Below are positions 35,690-46,460 of a stretch of 64,000 nucleotides of DNA, piece after piece. The notes under the pieces were generated by a model. The model made no database searches and had not been told where the DNA came from. It saw only the letters and a list, made by a program, of their open reading frames with translations. Origin of the DNA: Stenogyne calaminthoides (taxonomy: Eukaryota > Streptophyta > Magnoliopsida > Lamiales > Lamiaceae). Made by a program: the position numbers and the translations under genes. The stretch is taken from the NCBI GenBank assembly GCA_037126765.1, contig JBBCBC010000016.1, positions 16,852,728-16,916,727 on the forward strand. Reading direction: 5' to 3'. Every line of letters begins with the position of its first letter. Positions within the stretch are counted from its first letter, which is position 1.

Positions 35690-36060
35690 TCAGTATTGCA
35701 TCTTTCAGATAGATATATTCAGTGCATCGGAAAATTCAGGTTCATACTGAGCATTCAGTACATTACTGAGTCTTTAGTAATTAATGTGCATTTAGTATTC
35801 TTGATCTTCAGTCTTCAGTCTTCAGTCTTGTGTCTTCAGAATCTTCTGAGTCTTCCGGGTCTTCTGAGTCTTTATAGTTTATACTGACTGATGTACTGAG
35901 TCTTTGTGCTGAGTCTTCAGTTCTTCAGTATCATACTGAGTCTTCAGTATCTCAGTTTCATACTGAGTCTTCAGAACCTTCAGTTTCATCCTGAAACTTC
36001 AGTTTCTTCAGAAACATACTGAGTTCTTCAGAGTCTTCAGAACCTATCCTGAACTATATC
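35690..36060 (-). repeat. TCTTCAG heptamer array in LTR of C
   Basis: Dozens of imperfect copies of 'cttcagt' / 'cttctgag' / 'actgag', including three perfect tandem 'tcttcag' units at about 35809-35830. A shorter version is at 40360-40470 (LTR E). The LTR of A has the eroded equivalent 'gtcttgagtcttg' at 3660-4020. Confidence 0.75.
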
Positions 36061-36204
36061 TGCTGACTATACATTTTGCAGATAACATCCTGAGTACTCT
36101 AAAACTGAATCCTGACTCAACTATCAAGATCATTCTGATCATGTCATACTCAGGGGTTTTGGGATCTTAATCAAAATCATATATATTAAATTCAACTCCC
36201 AACA

Positions 36205-38105
36205 TGAGGGATGCTTCCAACTAATTCTAGATTCTCACTAATTAATGTATTACACCAAACACTCAACATTTACTTTTTTACAAATTTTGCAGAACTTATC
36301 ACTCTCACTATTAAGAACCAAACTAACTCAATCCGGTTTCAAGTAATCTAAAGTATTTTTCGGACACCTTGAGCAACCAACATATATTGTTTACACTAGC
36401 TAGTGATTGTAACACGGTAGTGCTCGTCTCTACTTCTAGTCCTAACAACTGCACAACCATTTATCATTCTAGAATTAGAATAATCTTTTACAAGAAAATT
36501 GCCTACAAACATTTAGAAGAAATAGAACATGTAAAGAATTCAACCACTTTACAGAACAAATCCATTTCTTCTGCCACGTTACACTCGATGAACGGGTAAA
36601 AGACATGTTATGATAGGGGGTTTTTGGAAGTCGAAAACCAAGCCAAATTCTTTTAAGCCACAACAAACACATGATTTATACAAAATAAATTGATTTTATC
36701 ATCAACACATAAGTTTCTATAAACCATTAATTTTGCAATAATAACTATCCCTCCAGACTCCAATTATTGCCTAATTATCTCAGTAAAATCAACAGAAAAT
36801 AAATATATAAAAACCAGAGGATGCATTCCAGTTTCCACTATGCTCTTTCCCCTTCATCGAATGACCAAAGTTGAAAATTACTACTACTGCTACTATTCTT
36901 AGATCTTGAAATTTTTCAACAAATTTCCCCAATCCAATTCTATTTCATCGATTGCTAATCAGTTTACATATGAATTCAACGACATGACAATACCTCGCAT
37001 TACCAAGTCATAATATCGATTGACCAAATCATTTACTATTTTTCCCCTATTTTCAGAAATTCTTCATAAAAACCAATCAAATTGAACAGAAAAACTGAAT
37101 CAAAAACCAAAAAGTCAAGTAAATCAAACAGATAAAAGTTCACATCTGACTTTGAGTTATTTGAAATTGGCGACATCGAGAGAAACTCCTTCATCTTAGC
37201 GATCTGGGGTGGTGCACCCACATGGTAAGCGTCCATGAATCGCACCCGTTTGATTCACACGCTCGAGAATCACATTCTCAAAAGCATATTTTACAAACAC
37301 CCCAGTAGTCACTTTTCGGTAAGTAAACCGAGTTAACTTGAGATAACTTTGTTAATGTGGCTAATGTAGGGAAGAGTGTGCTACCTTTGTCATCGCTAAC
37401 GGAAGACTTCAAATGAGGGGTCGCGACAATTTCCTTCTTGTTTCCCCTTCTAAGGCAAAAAACTAGTCCAAGCAGCAAGAGAACTACTGCAAATAAAGAT
37501 CCTAGAACATAAGTTTACAAGTTTACAAATCATAAGGAGTAGAATTCAAATCATAAGAGTTTTCTTAGGCATTTCAACAAACACCTGGTGAGCAAGGCTT
37601 AAAAAACCATTAACTCCGTGAAAGGCAAGTCTTATTTCTTCTCCAGAATCAATTCAATTAACACAATTTACCAATTACCAGCCCACTTCCTAGGAAAACT
37701 TAGTCAATGAACCTTAACTTTGTCTGAGAATGCATCAGATTGCCATTAGACTTGATATACTAGAATGCATCAGATTTTGATTGGGCTTAAACTTTTTTTA
37801 ACATTAGATTCCCAGGTTAATACATTCATCTAATACTATCAATCAAACAAAGATAATACTATCAATTAAAAGATAAAACAAAACAAAAAAAATCAAGAAT
37901 TTGAAACGCAGGTTATAGACGTACCAATTGAACATAATTTTCTGCTGAATTCTTTCGCGGGAAGAGATTGAGCAAACTAGTGACGAAGCTTTTGGACCTC
38001 TAATGTGACGAAGGAATTCGCCGAGGAAACACAGCCTGGATAAACTAGTGAGCAAGCTAGTGACGAAGCTTTTGTTACCCTAATGTGATCGAATTAAACG
38101 AGCTT
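36205..38105 (-). other. Low-copy DNA with gene-like fragments, possibly carried by the CACTA element
   Basis: Not similar to the retrotransposons nearby. On the minus strand, an exon-like piece (about 37490-37379) is flanked by an acceptor-like 'tttatttgcag' and a donor-like 'aag|gtagca'. It encodes a hydrophobic segment 'VVLLLLGLVFCLRRGNKKE' followed by a polar tail, as in a single-pass membrane protein. A second piece (37245-37130) contains 'MDAYHVGAPPQIAKMKEFL'. I do not recognise either. CACTA elements often capture host gene pieces, and the terminus at 39536 makes that plausible. The rest shows nothing coding. Confidence 0.4.
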
Positions 38106-38630
38106 TTCTTTGAAATACATTTAGAAGAATAATAGAACACAAGATCATGTCTAGTCTAGTGGTGTAGCTATATTTGTTTGCGTAAGTTGTCGTGTGTTCA
38201 AACCTTAAATGTCTGCAACATTTTTTCAAATTTTAACCTGAGTTTTTCTTTTGAAATACTTTTAGGAAAACAATTGAACGCAATATGGTGTTTGGTCTGG
38301 TAGTGTAGCTATTTTTGTTCATACATCATGATGTCTTGTGTTCTAACCTTAATGGATCTAATTTTTTAATAAAATTTGTATTTTATATGAAAAAACTCAT
38401 GGTTACAAAATAATAAATAATAAATTTCAACATAAATAACAGAAATTATGTAGCTCATTTGGTTGTTGTGCTAAGTTTAATTTAGAGGTCTTGTGTTCGA
38501 ACATTTTGGATGAATATTTTAATAAATTTTATATTTGTAATTTTATTTAATAAAAATTATATTTTATATGGAAAAAATAATGGCTAAAGTTAATAAATAA
38601 TAAATTTCAACATAAATAATAAAAATAATT
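38106..38630 (+). repeat. Degenerate tandem repeats with tRNA-like boxes
   Basis: Three to four diverged units about 140 bp apart. Units near 38146-38203, 38293-38348 and 38450-38511 each contain an A-box-like stretch ('tctagtggtgtagct', 'tctggtagtgtagct', 'gtagctcatttggtt') and, 30-35 bases later, a B-box-like 'gtgttcaaacc' or 'gtgttcgaac'. This spacing resembles tRNA-derived SINE heads. No tail or target duplication could be found. Confidence 0.4.
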
Positions 38631-38639
38631 TTGTGATGA

Positions 38640-39536
38640 AATTAGTATGTCACTAATAAATGGTTATTAACTGTCGCTATATATACGTATTAGTGACAAA
38701 AAATATTGTTACTAAGTACTATAAACAGTTAACGATGAAACATAAAATCGTCTTGAGAATTTTATATTATATGATGAATATGATCGTCACTAATTACAAT
38801 GACGATCGTCACAAAATAAGATTATGACAAAAGAAGTGTGTCACTAAGAAATGATTATTAATCGTCACAATATATAAATATTTGTGATGAAAGAAAATGT
38901 CACTAATTATTATGAACAATTAATAACGAAACATAAAACCGTCATGAAAAATATATATTATATGACAAATATGATCGTCACTAATTACAATGACGATCGT
39001 CACAAAATAATATTGTGACAAAATAAATGTGTCACTAAGAAATGATTATTAATCATCACTATATATGAATATTTGTGACGAAAAAATATGTCATTAATTA
39101 TTATGAACAATTAACAACGAAACATAAAACCGTCATAAAAAATATATATTATATGAGGAAAATGATCGTCACTACTTACAATGAAAATCGTCATCAAATA
39201 ATATTGTGACGAAATAAGTGTGTCACTAATTGTTTTGAATGATTAATGACAAAACATAGCATCGTCATAAAAATATTCTTTTTCTTGACGTTGAATATTG
39301 TCACTAATTATTATGAATATCGTCACCAAATTTATTGTGATGAATTTCTTGTTGGCGTCATGAAATATATGAATTAGTGACGAAAAAATTTAAAATTGGT
39401 GACAAAAATAACTTTTGTCACAAATTCTACCTTTTTAGTGACAAAAATAAATTTTGTCACCTTTAAGTAAGAAAATTTGACGAATTTTGCGTCGTCATGG
39501 AAAATTTCGTCACGAAATGTGTGATTTCCTGTAGTG
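38640..39536 (+). mobile_element. Right terminus of a CACTA (En/Spm) DNA transposon
   Basis: The sequence ends in 'gatttcctgtagtg' at 39536; its complement starts CACTACAGGAAATC, the classic CACTA terminus. The 900 bp inside are filled with subterminal motifs 'gtcacta', 'gtgacgaaa' and 'cgtcac' in both orientations, as expected for TNPA-type binding sites. The element stopped the LTR E at 39537, so it inserted in that LTR or was joined to it. The opposite CACTA end is not in the window up to the LTR of C, and no transposase is present. Confidence 0.82.
38641..39260 (+). repeat. About 191-bp tandem repeats in the CACTA subterminal region
   Basis: The block 'tgatcgtcac' recurs at 38781, 38972 and 39163, exactly 191 bp apart each time. 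The flanking text 'gtgtcactaagaaatgattattaatc' and 'aacgaaacataaaaccgtcat' recurs in step. About three and a quarter units are present, with the first the most diverged. Confidence 0.85.
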
Positions 39537-40663
39537 TAACTCAACACACACAAGCTTTCAGACTGAACACAAGCAGCTTACTAACTTATTCTCTAGAGCT
39601 TTCAAGCTGAACACAAGCAGCTTACTCACTCTTTACAACTCTCACTACTCCAACAACTACACACACAAACTACCTAATCAAAGGGTTTGTGTTTTGGTTG
39701 GTTTCCAACTAAGGTGAGATATCCTCTTACAATCAAACACAAGTAAAAGGCTAGGATATCTCTAACTAAGCTTTGAATATTCTAGAATCTAGGCTAAGTA
39801 AATGATCTCTCTTCTAAGATGAAACACTTGGGAAATTCTAAGGGTTTCGAATGCTTCACAATGTATGCTTTGAATACGAATGAGCTTTGGAGTTGCTTTG
39901 ATTTCCCGTAACCTTGGTTATGAACAAGGCCTTGGTATTTATAAACAACTCACTAAGAGTCTACTCTTGAAAAACTATCCGTTGGAGAGACAGCTTCAAG
40001 GGTTTCCTCTTTTGGTTATTGATGAACGGCTATTTCTAGGGTTTGAACTCACCCTTGCATGTATTAGGAAATATGCATCCACGTAGCCAATCACCAACTT
40101 CTGTGAACTGGAAGATATCAGCCCTGACATTTCTTCAGAGATATGTCGCTTTCAGTGTTAGTATAGTACGTTGTTGTCGCCTCCTCATTGGTCGAAATCT
40201 TCCTTTGAACAGAGACAAACAAAATGGCTCTATTTAGGTCAACCACACTGAACTGATATGTTCCTTAATGTCCACGAATGTATAACATTTTGTTTGTTTG
40301 TACTAAGAATGAACAAAACACTATTCAACTTGAAGTAGCTTGTTCAGTGTCTTTTTTAGGTCAGTACAAAACAATCTTCAGGATCTTTTGGTCTTCAGGA
40401 TCTTCAGTATTCAGGACTTTCTTCTTCAGGGACTTCAGTCTTCAGGATTCTTCAGAGCTACTCAGGGACATTTGAGTTCTTCAGGCAAACTCAAAACAAA
40501 CCTATTTCTCCCTGATCTATATCTGCTGACTATATAGAGTGCAGATAATCCTGAGTCTTAATATCTATTGAAACCTGATCCTATACTACCAAGATGTCCT
40601 GCTACATGTCATACTCAGGGGTTTTGGGATCTAATCAAAATCTTTATTAAATTCATCTCCCAA
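39537..40663 (-). repeat. Partial Sirevirus LTR E (family 1)
   Basis: It aligns with 34886-36202 of the LTR of C, with a shorter heptamer array. It begins at the CACTA terminus and ends 'ctcccaa', two bases short of the LTR terminus, where it is joined to the middle of the family F LTR. A minus-strand TATA box is at 39936-39943. No internal region is attached. Confidence 0.85.
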
Positions 40664-40664
40664 T

Positions 40665-41890
40665 AGTATACCCATCCGAGAAACCGTTTGATGTAGTTCC
40701 ACTATATGTGTCTACGGGTGTCTCGGTTAGTGGGAGCGATGCGATACTCCTTTGACTTGAGGTCAATACGCACAACATGTGTGGAGTGATGAACTTTGAC
40801 CATGACCGATGCTTGCAACTTTCCATGGGTAGATATGGCTTGGATTGGGTTCATCATGAAGTGCATGTGCGTGGTAGTTGAGCCAAGAAAAGGATTCATT
40901 CCTCAAAGTGGATTTAGAGAGAATATTCATCTTCTCATCATAGTTGGATCAAAGTCACTGGCCAATGCACGTCAACTTGGACTTTGTGGCCAAGTGTGAC
41001 ATAAGTGATCAATTAGTGATTAGAGATAAATTGATTAAGTTATTTGAATAGACACTTCATCATGTTCTGACTAATCGAGTATTCGTAAATGAAAGGAGGA
41101 AATTGGAATAGTCCATGTTACAATTACAGGTAGTTGCACATTTCTCGCAACGTACCTCATATATTGAGAATGTCTGATTTATTGTCTAGGGTTCAATTAA
41201 GACCGTTAGTTTGACTAATCGCTCGATATATGAGGGCCTATGGGTCACTCAATAAGTATTTCCCTTTTACGGATTATAGTTGGTTGATTAAATGTTAAAT
41301 TGGATTTAATATTTAATTTATGGAGAATTAATTAATAATGGAATAATTTGGAATTAATTATTATTAATGTTTAATTAAATTGGATTTAATTAAATAGGAA
41401 TTCCCAATAATAATATATGGAATATTATTGTAGGATTTAATATATATGGAAATAAATCGTAGAGATTTGACATATATGGGAATTAAATCCGTAGAGATTT
41501 TATATGTAGGAAATAAATCTAAGAGATTTATTCAAATAAGGATTAGGGATTTTATTTCATAATCAGGTTAGCTTAAGATTTAAACTGGTTCTCTCCTATA
41601 TATATGAGCTCTTGGAAATCCATAATACGGTTGTTCATATTCTCTACATAAAATCTAGAGTTAGAATTTTCCTAGCGAATTCATCTCGGGATTCAACGCT
41701 GACAAATCTGTGAAAGTCTGTGAATGGTGATTACGGGGATACCATAGTTGAGAAATCTTCTCTTGAATTACTATAAGATTTCTTGTTATGTTTATTCATA
41801 ATTGTTTATGCAATTATATATTCGTTGTTGGTGAACTTTTTAATTCTGCTGCGCATGTATTACGTATTTACGTGCCTCTAAATTCCAACA
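40665..41890 (+). repeat. 5' LTR of copia F, first ~380 bp missing
   Basis: Homologous to 47698-48922 and ending AATTCCAACA beside the PBS. The first part of the LTR (47318-47697 in the 3' copy) is absent; the sequence to the left is LTR E. A TATA box 'tatatatatga' lies at 41597-41607. Three 'aaataaatc(g)tagagattt'-type repeats occupy 41440-41535. Confidence 0.92.
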
Positions 41891-41891
41891 G

Positions 41892-41909
41892 TGGTATCAG
41901 AGATTCAGG
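41892..41909 (+). promoter_or_regulatory. Primer-binding site of copia F
   Basis: TGGTATCAGAGATTCAGG, one base after the LTR end. The first eleven to twelve bases match the initiator tRNA-Met complement; the rest has drifted. Confidence 0.9.
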
Positions 41910-43743
41910 CTCTTTGTTTCAATTGCATAATTAAAATCAGTTTTGAATAAAAAAAAATTATTCAAAATTGGGGCACGGTCGTTTTGATAAACTGGACCGC
42001 ACCCCTTATTTGTTTGCTTGGGTCGTCTTCTTCACGCTAAAATCCCCAAATTGATTTTAGGGTTTTCTCTAGGAGAAACCCGCTACCGCTCGTCCTTGTT
42101 CACACAGCCGTGATGCTACGGCGCATCGCTCGAGGCCGGCGCTAGGCGTCGTGGCCTCGCGACGCGTACGGGAGCTCGCGATTTGGCCCGTGCGATTTTG
42201 CCATCGTCGATCTTTCGCTCCGCCTCTATCCTTTGTCTCTTTTCTCAGCGGTGCGCCCCTAGACGCGAGTCAAGGCGGCACGCCACTGGAATCGATAAGA
42301 ATTAGTGGCGGCGCGCCACCAATTCGATCGTCTTTCTTGCGGTTTTGGTTTGGAACCAGTTCGCTGGGGTCACGGCTCTGCGCGCAACCCCTTGATTTAC
42401 GGTGGCGAGTCTCCCGCGCTCGTTAAGCGGCGACGGTGACTCGCGTCTGGTCCCGATTCGTGTGATGCATTTTTCCTTGTTCTGGGTTCTGGTTTCAGAT
42501 TCGCTTTCTGATTTTGGTTTCCGCTTTCTGGTTTCTGGGTTTTGCTTATTTGTGTCTCATGGTATTGACGCCTGTACTAATTCATGCGTTTTTTATTTCG
42601 ATTGCTTCTGAAATTCGACGTATCTAGGATTCGTTTTTTTTTTGGGCTTTGCACTTTACTGGTTTCGTTCGATTGGGTTTTGTTCGTGCACTGCTCTCGT
42701 TCTTCAATTGGATTTAATGATGAATTCTAACAATATTGACTGTTCAAATGATTAATTAGATTATTCTTGATGAACTAAGGTTGAAATTGTGGGTATCAGT
42801 TGTCCTGATTGATGGATGGTTTCCGAGCAGTGATGAGGGAGAGACCGTCTTGCTAATTGGATTTGTAACGGGCCCCTCCGTGCAGAGTTTTAGAAATTGC
42901 ACTTGAGCCCTTGCAAATAAAGTTAAAAAATTGTTTTAAAATTAATAAGCTTAATTTTTAAAACCTAAAATAAAATTGTATTTTATTTTATAATTAATTG
43001 GATTAATTATCAATTTTAATAATCGTGAATTGAAGTTAAAATTGAATTTTAAAGTTAGGTTTATAAAAGGATTATTAAAATCCCACTTATTAACGCATTT
43101 ATAGTCCGCATTATAAATTGTTTGGGTAGGCGGCGCCCAATAGATGCTCAAATGTGATGTAGATTAACATGTTGGATCTCGATTAAGCAATTAATACCCC
43201 ACCTTTGAAAATGTTTCTCGCCAAAATATAGTTTTCTCATTAATTTGATAAGATGTCTTCCATCAAAGTTAAAAGTAAACTGGAGATTTCGTTCCAATGA
43301 GTACGTAAAGACCCTCGTCTTTTACCCAGATCTACATCTAACGGGACTTTTATAGGGACATGTAATGTCGCCACTTGATGGTTGTAAACCAACTTAACTT
43401 TATTTTGATAGCCCTCACGGGGAACAAAGGGTAAGGGACATCAGTCGAACTAGGTTCGATTTAACTAGGAAATTACAATTTTACAATTGGTTTGGAGACC
43501 TACCAGTTATGCTACTGCAATGATCAGCCCTCGTTGGGATTATGATAGTAATAATGTGGATCCTAGTCCATTATGATTTATATTAGATATAAATTCATAC
43601 TTTTCCAATGAGGTCATTAAGTATGTGAAAATAATGGAAACAAAATAAATTTAAAGGTCATATTTATTTTGATTGTTGAATATTGATCATAGGAATTATG
43701 TGTTTTAATTCCCGTTTTATTTTATTTCTCTAGGATTGTTGAA
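41910..43743 (+). other. Untranslated leader of copia F
   Basis: 1.8 kb between PBS and gag without a convincing gene. The block 42060-42450 is strikingly G+C- and CpG-rich (for example 'gtggcggcgcgccacc' near 42305) and gives fortuitous open frames. From 42900 the sequence is A+T-rich. Confidence 0.7.
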
Positions 43744-43902
43744 ATGAATAACTTGTCATTGAGAAGCGTTTTGGAAACGAACAAATTGGTTGGGCCAAAC
43801 TTTCTCGACTGGCACCAAAGCATTCGTTTGGTGCTCAGGCAAGAAAAGATTGAGTATGTGTTGGACACGCCAATCCTCGCTACCACGAGATCGGTATCTT
43901 GA
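43744..43902 (+). pseudogene. Gag remnant of copia F (52 codons)
   Basis: Starts ATG at 43744 with 'MNNLSLRSVLETNKLVGPNF' and continues 'WHQSIRLVLRQEKIEYVL', the typical N-terminus of plant copia Gag. It stops at 43902. The rest of the capsid region and the zinc knuckle, usually over 200 codons, is missing, and protease sequence follows within 120 bases. An internal deletion has therefore removed most of gag. Confidence 0.82.
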
Positions 43903-43923
43903 AAGAGGCCGAGGCGTTTTGAC

Positions 43924-44178
43924 TTGATTTCGGAAAAAGCATCAAGAGGATGCTTCCCAGCCACTGGAACATGTATGTTTGTTATTGAGATAAACATGTC
44001 CACAAATGATACTAACTGTTGGGTATTAGATATTGGTTGTGGCTCACACATTTGTACAAATGTGCAGGGTCTCAAGGATAGCAGGGCAGTTAGGCCAGGT
44101 GAAGTCGCTTTACACGTTGGGAATGGAGCAAGAGTTGCTGCTGAACGTGTTGGCGTTTATGTTTTAGATTTACCCTAG
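43924..44178 (+). pseudogene. Aspartic protease remnant of copia F
   Basis: 'NCWVLDIGCGSHICTNVQGL' is the copia protease active-site region. The expected D-S/T-G is D-I-G here, so the serine or threonine is lost. 'LHVGNGARV' downstream matches the usual flap-side block. It stops at 44178. Confidence 0.8.
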
Positions 44179-44247
44179 GGTTTTAGACTTGAACTGAATA
44201 ATTGTTATTTTGTTCCTTCTATTACCCGCAACATTATTTATATTTCG

Positions 44248-45306
44248 ATGTTGAATATTGAAGGTTTTTGCTTCCATTTTGCAAACAATAATTGTTATTT
44301 TTTGCTTAATGGTGATGTGTATGGAAATGTTCCTTTATCTAATGGTTTATATTTATTTCATTGTGGACATAACGTTCTTAATATACAAAAAAGAAGACTC
44401 AAACTTAGTAATCATGAAAACCCAACTTACTTGTGGCACTGTAGACTTGGTCATGGAAATGAGAAAAGAATCGCAAGGTTATGAAAGTTGGACTATTTAG
44501 CCCCATTCGACTTGAGTCTTATAGAAACTGTGAATCTTGTCTTAAGGGCAAAATGATCAACAAAACCTTTTCTGGGAAAGGGGTTCGTGCCAAAGAAATT
44601 CTAGAGTTGATCCACAGTGATGTTTGTGGACCATTGCCCACTCTAGCTAGGAGTCACTTCGGCTACTTCATAACTTTTACTGATGATTTCTCTATGTTTG
44701 GGTATGTGTATATGATGAAACACAAATCTGAACCCTTTTGAGAAGTTCAAAAAGTATAAAGCTGGAGTAGAGAAGCATCTTAGTAAGAGTATTAAGACTC
44801 TTCAATCAGATCGAGGAGGAGAATATCTTAGCCATGAATTCATTGGGTATCCGAAGTTGCATGGAATCCAATCACAATGGACTCCTCCCGACACACCCCA
44901 AATGAATTGAGTGTCCGAGAGCAGAAACCGAACCTTGTTGGACATGGTAAGGTCCATGATGGGCTTTTCCTCTCTTCCAACATTCTTATGGGGATACGCA
45001 CTCCAAACCTCAATTTACATTCTGAATAAGATTTCATACAAGTTATGGCATGGCAAGAAGCAAAATTTCTCTCAAGTGAGAACGTGGGGTTGCCCAGCGT
45101 TTGTGAAGAAAATGCTCAATAATAAGTTGGAATCAAAAGGTGAAAAGGGTTACTTTGTGTGATATCCTAAGGAAACTAGAGGATATTATTTCTATCTCCC
45201 TGAGAAACAAACAGTGATTGTTTCTAGGCAAGCCAAATTCCTTGAAGAAGACTACGTCTTCAAGGAACAAGACCGTAAGACAATGGAACTTGAAGAAATT
45301 CAATAA
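44248..45306 (+). pseudogene. Integrase of copia F, decayed
   Basis: The zinc-binding region has 'YLWHCRLGH' (44430-44460) and then, in a second frame, 'CESCLKGK' (44530-44555). The core shows 'IHSDVCGPLP' (first Asp), 'SDRGGEY' (about 44805-44825, second Asp) and 'SESRNRTLLDMVR' (catalytic Glu, about 44914-44955). Stops lie at 44740 and about 44909, and the frame changes at least twice. The C-terminal part 'RTWGCPAFVKKM' (45080-45115) and 'YPKETRGYYFYLP' (about 45166-45200) is clear. Confidence 0.85.
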
Positions 45307-45333
45307 CCACAAATTAACAAGGAGATTGATGTC

Positions 45334-46460
45334 TTGTCAAAGCAACATGATAAAGAATCAGTGGGAGCATTCAGCAGCTCACACGGTGGAAGTTTATCAC
45401 TAAGTGATCCTCTTTCAGCCAGTGGGAGCGTAATTGGAGTTGCATTGCCCGAGCAACGAACTCTAAGTAGGCTGAATGAGAATAGCATAGTTCAAACTCC
45501 CGATCAAGAGGCATCCGGAAGTGCTCAAGGAGCATCCAGAAGTGTCGCTCTTGAGACCTCCCCGGTCAACGATGAAATCGCTGCACCACAAAATTTTCAC
45601 GATCAGAATGTGCAGCCTGAACAACCACAACTCCATAAGTCCACTAGAGTTCGTAACCCACCCACAAGATATTATGGTTTCTTCGTAGAGGAACATGATG
45701 ACGTGGAGATCCCAGATAAAGACGAACCTAGAACTTACACTGAGGCAACAATAGATGTTGACTCAAAGAAGTGGCATGAAGCCATGAAATCCGAGATGGA
45801 CTCGATGTACGTCAATCAAGTTTGGGACTTGGTTGAGTTGCTGAAAGGGGTTAAACCCATTGGTTGCAAATGGGTCTTCAAGCGTAAGGCTGATGCAAAT
45901 GGAAAAGTACAAACCTACTAGGCTAGGTTGGTGGAAAATGGTTATATTTAACGCGAAGGCATTGACTACGACGAGACTTTCTCACCGGTTGCTAAGATCA
46001 TGTCCATTCGAATTTTACTTGCGGTAGCAGCACATCTAGATTATGAAATTTGACAGATGGACGTCAAAACAGCTTTCCTAAATGACAACATTGATAAGGA
46101 AGTGTTTATGACTCAACCTGAAAGTTTTATATCAAAGCCAAAATCTAATCTTATGTGCAAACTTAAATGATCCTTTTATGGATTGAAGCAAGTTTCTAGG
46201 AGTTGGAATATCCATTTTAATGAGACTGTCAAATCATTTGACTTCATCAGAAACTCGGAAGATTCATGTGTCTATCGGAAATTCAATGGGAAGAATATTT
46301 TCTTCATAATTGTGTATGTCAATGACATACTCATTATGGGAAATAGTATCCCACTCATGCAGTCCGTGAAAGAATGGTTGTCAAAGACCTTCATGATGAA
46401 GGATCTTGGTGAAGCCTGCTACATCTTAGGGATCAAGATCCATAGGGATAGATCTAAGAA
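45334..46460 (+). pseudogene. Reverse transcriptase of copia F with YVND active site
   Basis: A Ser/Gln-rich linker (45334-45690) leads into RT: 'NPPTRYYGF', 'KWHEAMKSEMDSMYVNQVWD', 'KPIGCKWVFKRK', then after a stop at 45919 'GIDYDETFSPVAK' and 'MDVKTAFLNDNID' in the same frame. Stops also fall near 45950, 46052 and 46170. From 46183 the frame is open: 'FFIIVYVNDILIMG'. The catalytic box at 46315-46326 is YVND, so the first of the paired aspartates is asparagine. 'MKDLGEACYILGIKI' follows. Confidence 0.87.

Larger units (their letters stand above)
26069..36204 (-). mobile_element. Sirevirus-like Ty1/copia retrotransposon C (family 1), 5' part
   Basis: The minus-strand order is 5' LTR, PBS, gag, linker, protease, integrase, RT-RNase H, then the first half of the extra ORF, which stops where element B begins at 26068. 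The distal half of that ORF, the PPT and the 3' LTR should lie beyond B, inside the gap region. It is the best preserved of the three large Sirevirus copies, with long open stretches in gag, integrase and the extra ORF alternating with shattered patches. Confidence 0.87.
34183..36204 (-). repeat. 5' LTR of Sirevirus C (family 1)
   Basis: About 2.02 kb, with minus-strand termini TGTTGGGAG (36204) and CCAACA (34183). A TATA box is at 35284-35291. It contains the hairpin repeats at 34755-34985 and the TCTTCAG array at 35690-36060. It matches the LTR of A and the partial LTR 39537-40663. Confidence 0.92.

Noticed and set aside
37379..37490. Leucine-rich-repeat receptor kinase exon
   Set aside because: Only a hydrophobic segment and a basic flank are visible; 'LRR' in the frame is just the residues Leu-Arg-Arg.
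38106..38520. Functional tRNA genes
   Set aside because: Box-like motifs are present but the arms do not fold into a cloverleaf and the sequences differ between units.
38641..39260. Regular repeats as a CRISPR-like array
   Set aside because: Units of about 191 bp repeat as a whole without unique spacers, in plant DNA, next to a CACTA terminus.
42151..42611. Frames in the G+C-rich leader of F
   Set aside because: High G+C removes stops by chance; no motif, and the region lies between PBS and gag.
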